Assembly (NCBI RefSeq): GCF_048984525.1
Contig: NZ_JBMGJC010000010.1
Span: 1 to 64,000 of the forward strand
Direction: 5' to 3'
Origin: Syntrophopropionicum propionicicum_A
GTDB lineage: Bacteria; Bacillota; Desulfotomaculia; Desulfotomaculales; Pelotomaculaceae
DNA: 64,000 nucleotides
The translations under genes were made by a program, and so were the position numbers. Within the stretch, counting starts at the first letter, position 1; each line of letters starts with the position of its first letter. This document shows, in pieces, positions 58,987-64,000 of the stretch. The notes under the pieces are model-generated. The model searched no databases. It was not told the origin of the DNA and saw only the letters and a program-made list of their open reading frames with translations.

Positions 58987-60723
58987 TTAAAATAAAGACC
59001 CCTCATCTTCTCCATCCAGAATAATTTCCTCTCCCCCGAAGCGTCTTTTAACATCTACAACCTTATCCAGGTCATCATGCCTCTTTTCAGACGGTTCAAT
59101 TGTACCGCGGTAAGACTTAAAGGAAACCTGCCATTCTCCCTTCAGAATTCTTTTCAACAGGCTCTCCAGGTACTTTTTTTGTTCCGGGCGGTCAGCCATC
59201 TCCCTGGCCAGGCCCTCACCCTCCGGGAAGCCGACCACGAGGCTTTCGCCTTTTAAGTCCAGCGGCTGCGCCCTTAAATAATTATAGTAAAGCGGCAGGC
59301 GTTCCCTCCGCATTATATTCATTATCTCCCTCCAGGAATTTTTAACCCTTTCCAGGGCCGTCCCGGCTGGCTGGGGCCCACGACCCGGTTCTTCTGATGA
59401 TCTTCCCGGGTCCGGATTTGTTTCGACTGACGCTGGCTGATATGGCTTCTCCCCTCTGCCGGCGGGGTCCTTTATTGTCTCTCCAGGCAAGCCCGCTCTC
59501 ACAAGCCCGGCCGGTTTGCCTGCTCCCGGCGCAGCCTTTTTTATAGTTCCTGCCTTTTCCGCCGGCGCCGCCTGGACCGGTTTATTCAGTTTTTCCTCCA
59601 GCGCTTCCAGGCGGGCCAACAATGACGACTCGCGGGTCAGGGTCACGGCACGGCAGGCTTTGACCAGGGCCAGCTCCAGGATGATGCCGGGCTGCGAGCT
59701 CCATTTCATCTCCTGCTCAGTGCCTGCCATTATCTCCACAGCGCGCAGCAGGCCTTCCGTGGTAAACTCCGCCGCTTTTGCCGCCATCATGGCCGGGTCT
59801 CCCCATGCTTCCCGGGCTGAAGAACCGGGCACAATTTTTTCCAACAGCAGCGCCCGCAGGTATGCGGCCATTTCCCTGGCAAAAAAGCGAAGGTCCTTTC
59901 CCTCAGAGGTCAGATCGGCAACCAGGTTCAGGGCCGATCCCGTTTCACCCGCAGCCAGGTGGCCCGCCATCCTGTTCAAGGCGTCAATTCTAACTGTCCC
60001 CAGAATATTATGCACGTCGGCAACTGTTATTTTCAATTCCCCGAAAGCCGCTCCCTGGTCCAGGATGCTGAGAGCGTCACGCAGGCCGCCTTCGGCCGCC
60101 CTGGCGATTAACCGCAGGGCTTCCGCCTCCACCTCCAGGTTGGCGCCCGCGGCAACCTCGCTCAGCCGCTTGATGATATCCGCAGGCTCGATACGCCGGA
60201 AATCAAAACGCTGGCATCGTGACAATATTGTGAGGGGCACCTTGTGGGGCTCGGTAGTGGCGAGGATCAAAACAGCGTGCCGCGGCGGTTCTTCCAGGGT
60301 TTTTAAAAGGGCGTTGAAAGCCTCATTGGTAAGCATGTGGACTTCATCGATAATATACACCCTGTACTTTGCCACGGCCGGGGCGAACTTAATTTTTTCC
60401 CTTAAATCCCTGATCTCGTCAATGCCACGGTTGGAGGCGGCGTCTATTTCGATAACGTCAACGGACAGCCCATCGGTAATATTTTTACAGACCTCACAGC
60501 GGTTGCACGGCTCGGGGCCTACCCGCTCCGTGCAGTTCAACGCTTTTGCCAGCACCTTGGCGGTCGTGGTTTTGCCCGTGCCGCGAGTGCCGCAAAAAAG
60601 GTAGGCATGGCCGGTCCTGCCGGACTCGACCGCGTTTTTCAGCGTCCGGGTGATATGTTCCTGCCCGATGATTTCCCCGAATGTCTGGGGGCGCCATTTT
60701 CTGTAGAGAGCCAGATAGGTCAT
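58987..60723 (-). CDS. dnaX: DNA polymerase III gamma/tau subunit
   Basis: 578 residues. Clamp-loader AAA+ core with Walker A CGTRGTGKTTTAKVLAKAL (19 residues), zinc module CNRCEVC, VYIIDEVHMLT and SRCQRFDF. A Pro/Ala-rich linker from about 375 joins the tau-specific C-terminus. At 59542-59536 the linker contains A AAA AAG in the zero frame (codons 394-396), the same heptamer as the E. coli frameshift site (see findings). Confidence 0.97.
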   Translation of the reverse strand: MTYLALYRKWRPQTFGEIIGQEHITRTLKNAVESGRTGHAYLFCGTRGTGKTTTAKVLAKALNCTERVGPEPCNRCEVCKNITDGLSVDVIEIDAASNRGIDEIRDLREKIKFAPAVAKYRVYIIDEVHMLTNEAFNALLKTLEEPPRHAVLILATTEPHKVPLTILSRCQRFDFRRIEPADIIKRLSEVAAGANLEVEAEALRLIARAAEGGLRDALSILDQGAAFGELKITVADVHNILGTVRIDALNRMAGHLAAGETGSALNLVADLTSEGKDLRFFAREMAAYLRALLLEKIVPGSSAREAWGDPAMMAAKAAEFTTEGLLRAVEIMAGTEQEMKWSSQPGIILELALVKACRAVTLTRESSLLARLEALEEKLNKPVQAAPAEKAGTIKKAAPGAGKPAGLVRAGLPGETIKDPAGRGEKPYQPASVETNPDPGRSSEEPGRGPQPAGTALERVKNSWREIMNIMRRERLPLYYNYLRAQPLDLKGESLVVGFPEGEGLAREMADRPEQKKYLESLLKRILKGEWQVSFKSYRGTIEPSEKRHDDLDKVVDVKRRFGGEEIILDGEDEGSLF

Positions 60724-60827
60724 GGAGTATTCCTTTCACAACTTCCTACTACACTATATTTTACCTTTATATTTCGTCGATCAATACACATTTCCTGTTA
60801 ATTGTTGCATGCAGCGCAAACAAAATA

Positions 60828-60862
60828 AGAACCGCCTCACGGGAAACCCCGGGGGCGGTCCA
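60828..60862 (-). terminator. Terminator of SRP RNA
   Basis: GACCGCC/GGCGGTTC stem with CCCCGGGGTTTCCCG in the loop region and TTATTTTG following on the minus strand, about 14 nt past the RNA 3' end. Confidence 0.75.
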
Positions 60863-60875
60863 TTCAAAAATATAA

Positions 60876-61143
60876 GCCGTGCACCTGCCTTCGAATATTA
60901 ACTTCCGGGCGATACAACCGCAGGCGGCTCAGACCAGGCGCCCTCGCGGCACCCGGAGTATTTCCCTTAGTGCTGCTTCCGTCAAGACCTGACACGGTTC
61001 AGGAAACTCCGTCGCACGAGACCCAATCGTCAACGCTCCTTACGGAAGCCGGACCCCACAAGCTAAACCCTCGGGCGGGAATTCAACCCCGCTGCAGCGG
61101 ATTGCGGGTACAGGGCACCGCTACCTCCCCGTCTAGCACGGCA
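60876..61143 (-). ncRNA. ffs: Signal recognition particle RNA, large bacterial form
   Basis: About 268 nt. The 5' Alu region has GTGCTAGACGGGGAGGTAGC and CCCTGTACCCGCAATCCGCT. The S domain has GAACCGTGTCAGGTC and GGAAGCAGCACTAAG, the Ffh-binding hairpin. Ends GCCGTGC/GCACGGC pair. Located upstream of dnaX as in Bacillus (scr). Confidence 0.95.
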
Positions 61144-61216
61144 AAACTATCGTTTAAAGTGAGGGACAGGCCTGCAGGAAACAGATTCTGCCATGTGCAG
61201 GGCTGCCCCGGTGTTT

Positions 61217-61306
61217 TGGCGGAGAGACAGGGATTCGAACCCTGGAGACGGTTACCCGTCCACACGCTCTCCAGGCGTGCGCCTTCATCCACTCGGCCAT
61301 CTCTCC
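61217..61306 (-). tRNA. tRNA-Ser (anticodon GGA)
   Basis: 90 nt including an encoded GCCA 3' end. Acceptor GGAGAGA/TCTCTCC, D arm GGCCGAGTGGATGAAGGC, anticodon arm CACGC-CTGGAGA-GCGTG, long variable arm, and T arm GGGTTCGAATCCC. The GGA anticodon reads UCC and UCU. It lies just upstream of SRP RNA, as in Bacillus. Confidence 0.97.
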
Positions 61307-61453
61307 GTGCACTACGTAAAAAACATTATACCTTTATTTTCGCTCATCTGCAAGCAGTTTTACCCACTATGGAGCTTAAAACCCCCTAAAAATATTGGCA
61401 TGTCAGTCACATATTGAGCTTATAGATTACATTTTATAAACCCTAAAAACGTG

Positions 61454-62905
61454 TTAAAAAGCACGGCTGCCAAACCTGCTTTTACCCCTCGGCGGCTGTC
61501 CGCCGCCGGTACGGGCGGGGCCTTTTCTGCCGCCACCTTTGGCGTATCCTCCCGCCCTGGGTTTTTTAAATTTATCATGCCTGACCCTGAGCGGCCGCTC
61601 CTCAGTGAGTGTCACCGGGGTGCGGTCGGTTTCTTTGGTCAGCAGCTTTAACGCTGCCGAGAGAAGGGTAACCGCGTCATTTTCCCCCAGTAGATTTTCG
61701 GCCAGCCCCTTGTAGTTGCCTGTATCCCCGTTTTCCACAACGAGCAGTAGTTTTTCCGCGACCAGACGCTGCTGTCCCTCAATAGCCTCTTTAACAGTCG
61801 GCACGGGCATGCGGGCTATTTTCCCCCTGGTCATGTTTTCAATGACCCTTAAGTGGTGTATCTCTCTTGGAGTAACAAAAGTAATGGCTGTACCTGTTTT
61901 GCCGGCACGGCCGGTACGTCCGATGCGATGGACGTAGCTCTCCGGATCCTGGGGGATGTCAAAGTTATAGATGTGGGTTACGTCGGAAATATCAAGGCCC
62001 CTGGCGGCTACGTCAGTGGCCACCAGCACCTCAATAGTGCCGTCCTTAAACCGCCGCATTACCATATCCCGCTTGGACTGGGCAAGGTCCCCGTGCAGCG
62101 CTTCGGCTGAATAACCGCGTTTGCCAAGTGCTTCAAAAAGCTCGTCCACGCGGCGCTTGGTGCGGCCAAAGACAATGGAACGGTCCGGCGACTGGATATC
62201 CAGCAGGCGGCAGAAGACATCGAATTTTTGTCTCTCTTCGACTTCAATATAGCTTTGTTCTGTGTTGGCGACAGTCACCTGCCTGCCTTCAATCCTGATT
62301 ACCTCCGGGTTTCTCATGAACCGCCGCGCCAGGGCCTGGATCGGAGCGGGCATGGTTGCAGAAAAAAGCAGGGTCTGTCGTTCCTCAGGAACTTCCGTGA
62401 GTATGGTCTCTATATCCTCGATAAATCCCATATTCAGCATTTCGTCAGCCTCATCTAAAACCACCATTTTAACCTGCTGCAGGCGTACTGTCTTTCGCCT
62501 CATGTGGTCCATCAGCCGGCCAGGTGTCCCAACAATAATATGGGGTCTGTTCTTAAGCGCCCTGATCTGGCGGAGGATATCCTGGCCGCCGTAGATCGGC
62601 AGCGTGTTAATACCTTTAAACTGCCCAATTTTGTTTAGTTCCTCGGCTACCTGGATGGCCAGTTCCCGGGTGGGGGTTAAGACAATACCCTGTATCCGAT
62701 CCCGCTCCACATCAAAAAACTCAACCATCGGGATTCCAAAGGCCGCTGTCTTACCGGTCCCCGTATGCGCCTGCCCGATCAGGTCTTTGCCCTGCAAACC
62801 CGGTGGCACAGACTGTTCCTGTATGGGCGTCGCTTCTTCAAAACCCATATGTTTTAAAGCGCTAATTACTGGTTCGCTTAAGCCAAAATCATTGAAAGTG
62901 GTCAT
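61454..62905 (-). CDS. DEAD-box RNA helicase (CshA-like)
   Basis: 483 residues with all core motifs: Q motif (GFEEATPIQEQ), AHTGTGKT, PTRELAIQ, DEADEML, SATM, and HRIGRTGRAGKTG. The C-terminal tail (about 440-483) is Gly/Arg/Lys-rich (GGYAKGGGRKGPARTGGG). CshA-type helicases work in RNA decay and ribosome assembly. It has no close operon partner. Confidence 0.96.
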   Translation of the reverse strand: MTTFNDFGLSEPVISALKHMGFEEATPIQEQSVPPGLQGKDLIGQAHTGTGKTAAFGIPMVEFFDVERDRIQGIVLTPTRELAIQVAEELNKIGQFKGINTLPIYGGQDILRQIRALKNRPHIIVGTPGRLMDHMRRKTVRLQQVKMVVLDEADEMLNMGFIEDIETILTEVPEERQTLLFSATMPAPIQALARRFMRNPEVIRIEGRQVTVANTEQSYIEVEERQKFDVFCRLLDIQSPDRSIVFGRTKRRVDELFEALGKRGYSAEALHGDLAQSKRDMVMRRFKDGTIEVLVATDVAARGLDISDVTHIYNFDIPQDPESYVHRIGRTGRAGKTGTAITFVTPREIHHLRVIENMTRGKIARMPVPTVKEAIEGQQRLVAEKLLLVVENGDTGNYKGLAENLLGENDAVTLLSAALKLLTKETDRTPVTLTEERPLRVRHDKFKKPRAGGYAKGGGRKGPARTGGGQPPRGKSRFGSRAF

Positions 62906-63014
62906 TGCTTCCTCTACTCCTTTACTATCTGGGATGTTTACTTATATCATATCCATCTTGTTTCTTCTCTTAACCACACAGCATAATATTCAAACACCAT
63001 ATTACTTATATAAA

Positions 63015-63053
63015 AACAATGGGGTTGTCGCTTATCAAAGCGATAACCCCTTA
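63015..63053 (-). terminator. Terminator of the LOG-like gene
   Basis: Stem GGGGTTATCGCTT/AAGCGACAACCCC (one G-T pair) followed by ATTGTTTTTATAT on the minus strand. Confidence 0.8.
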
Positions 63054-63190
63054 AATGTCAAAGCTTTTTGGTGGCGGAAAAAGATTTTAGTTAAAGAAAC
63101 AAATGTCATTTTACACTATTTCCATTAAATGTGCAATATTTATTTTTTGCAGATCGAGTCATAGGCAAAGCAGCCTAAAAAAATTGACTG

Positions 63191-63685
63191 TCAGTCACAT
63201 GAGCCCATCCCGGCTTTAATTATAGAGATCGCCTCTTCCGGACTTCCTGCCGACTGCAGCAAGCCTGTATCCCTGTATTCAGCAAAAATGCTCCCCGGAT
63301 CAAAGTTTAATAACAATACTTTTTTTCCGTTTTTCAGGGCCAGCGCGATCTCGGATATTGTCCCGGCTTTTCCCGGCAGGGCAATAATCACGTCGCTGGA
63401 GAGAACATTTATATTATTTCGGGCGCTGCCCATACCGGTAATAATGGCTATATCTATGTAAGCGGAGGCTTCGCTGCTGCTGCGGCCGGGCAGCACGCCT
63501 ACGGTCAGGCCGCCGCTTTCCTTAGCCCCTCTGGCCGAGGACTCCATAATACCAGCCGGCCTGCCCCCGTTCAGCAGTACCCATCCCTCTTTGGCGATCA
63601 ACCCGCCTAAACGGTAGGCCAGCTCATAATTTTCCTGTAAAACATCCTCACCGCCGCCAATAACGCCAACAATGTAACTGCTAAT
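63191..63685 (-). CDS. TIGR00725/LOG-like nucleotide-binding protein, probable ATT start
   Basis: 164 residues if read from ATT 63685: (M)SSYIVGVIGGGEDVLQEN, with the Rossmann GGG loop, then LNGGRPAGIMESSARGAK and PGKAGTISEIALAL. The first standard start, TTG 63601, would delete the nucleotide-binding loop. An in-frame TGA lies seven codons upstream, and AAGGGAG sits 9 nt before ATT. Related proteins are predicted lysine-decarboxylase-like LOG or SLOG nucleotide-binding proteins; activity unknown. Confidence 0.72.
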   Translation of the reverse strand: MSSYIVGVIGGGEDVLQENYELAYRLGGLIAKEGWVLLNGGRPAGIMESSARGAKESGGLTVGVLPGRSSSEASAYIDIAIITGMGSARNNINVLSSDVIIALPGKAGTISEIALALKNGKKVLLLNFDPGSIFAEYRDTGLLQSAGSPEEAISIIKAGMGSCD

Positions 63686-63740
63686 GGCTACCGGCTCCCT
63701 TCTTCATATTGTACATGGCTGCCTCATTCCGTAATGTCCC

Positions 63741-63780
63741 AAAAAAACAAACCTCTTAAACTAGTGATTAAAGAGGTTTT
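63741..63780 (-). terminator. Terminator of the right-edge gene
   Basis: Stem AAACCTCTT/AAGAGGTTT, followed by GTTTTTTTGGG on the minus strand. Confidence 0.8.
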
Positions 63781-63835
63781 CTTCCGGGAGGCCAAAATTC
63801 CTTCAGGTGTATTTTCAATTTCATTAACAATGGTA

Positions 63836-64000
63836 TTAATGAAATCTGGTATTCTGCTTTCCGCGAATTAAGTTGTCCAGAGTTTTCGATTTGCCGCAGC
63901 TGTCGTCCCTGTCAAGATAGAGGTCTGAAATTATGGTGGTAAGAGCAGTTACTTTATCGACCTGCTGGATAATTGAAGCGATGTATTTCTTAGACCAGTG
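63836..64000 (-). CDS. C-terminal fragment of a hypothetical protein
   Basis: The last 54 residues of a minus-strand ORF enter from the right edge (HWSKKYIASIIQQVDKVTAL, then GKSKTLDNLIRG) and end at TAA 63836-63838. A terminator follows, which supports it. No domain can be recognised. Confidence 0.5.
   Translation of the reverse strand, partial: HWSKKYIASIIQQVDKVTALTTIISDLYLDRDDSCGKSKTLDNLIRGKQNTRFH

Overview
The window comes from the chromosome of a spore-forming, low-to-mid GC Gram-positive anaerobe. It fits best a member of the Peptococcaceae/Desulfotomaculales group (Pelotomaculum- or Desulfotomaculum-like). That placement is an inference from three things: a full set of sporulation regulators (spoVG, spoVT, fin, gin, bofA, yabG), a ferredoxin-dependent 2-oxoacid oxidoreductase (korABCD), and the gene order. 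Most genes lie on the minus strand. Read in that direction they follow the order seen near oriC in Bacillus subtilis: tRNA-Ser, SRP RNA, dnaX, ybaB, recR, bofA, gin, speA-like, tmk, holB, ricT, yabA, rsmI, (abrB), metG, tatD, yabE, ksgA, yabG, ispE, spoVG, glmU, prs, rplY/ctc, pth, fin, mfd, spoVT, mazG, rqcP.

Layout by coordinate. 1-4.6 kb: a truncated CheA-like Hpt protein, a NarL-type response regulator and a seven-PAS histidine kinase. 4.8-15.5 kb: housekeeping and quality-control block (SpoIID-like lipoprotein, RqcP, HU, MazG, SpoVT, PrsA, Mfd, Fin, Pth, L25). 15.5-27.7 kb: PRC-barrel and SleB-like proteins, prs, glmU, spoVG, threonine ammonia-lyase, acetyltransferase, nucleotidyltransferase, GntR, ispE, L,D-transpeptidase, ZIP and DMT transporters. 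27.8-37.3 kb: an accessory envelope/spore block between ispE and yabG, with a YbaB paralogue, two SPOCS-domain proteins, a triple-CAP secreted protein behind two tandem cyclic-di-AMP riboswitches, a GX3-repeat protein, a trypsin-like protease and YabG. 37.4-51.2 kb: glycosyltransferase, YkuK, ksgA, yabE, an orphan substrate-binding protein, cobO, tatD, T-box-controlled metG, abrB and the rsmI-yabA-ricT-holB-tmk group. 51.5-60.7 kb: decarboxylase, gin, the kor operon with an unusual P-loop ATPase, bofA, recR, ybaB, dnaX. 60.8-64 kb: SRP RNA, tRNA-Ser, a DEAD-box helicase and a LOG/TIGR00725-like protein.

The spacers carry several dispersed repeat families: 9-bp-period AATCCTGTA arrays placed just after stop codons, GACGTGAGA runs, composite GC-hairpin elements, and a roughly 215-280-bp palindromic element present twice. 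One of these runs sits inside the variable hairpin of a riboswitch, and another supplies the C-terminus of a gene.

The strongest signals for follow-up are the tandem c-di-AMP riboswitches at 33.7-34.2 kb with the accessory block they sit in, two genes whose only plausible start codon is ATT, an A AAA AAG slippery site in dnaX, and a terminator hairpin that also hides the next gene's ribosome-binding site.
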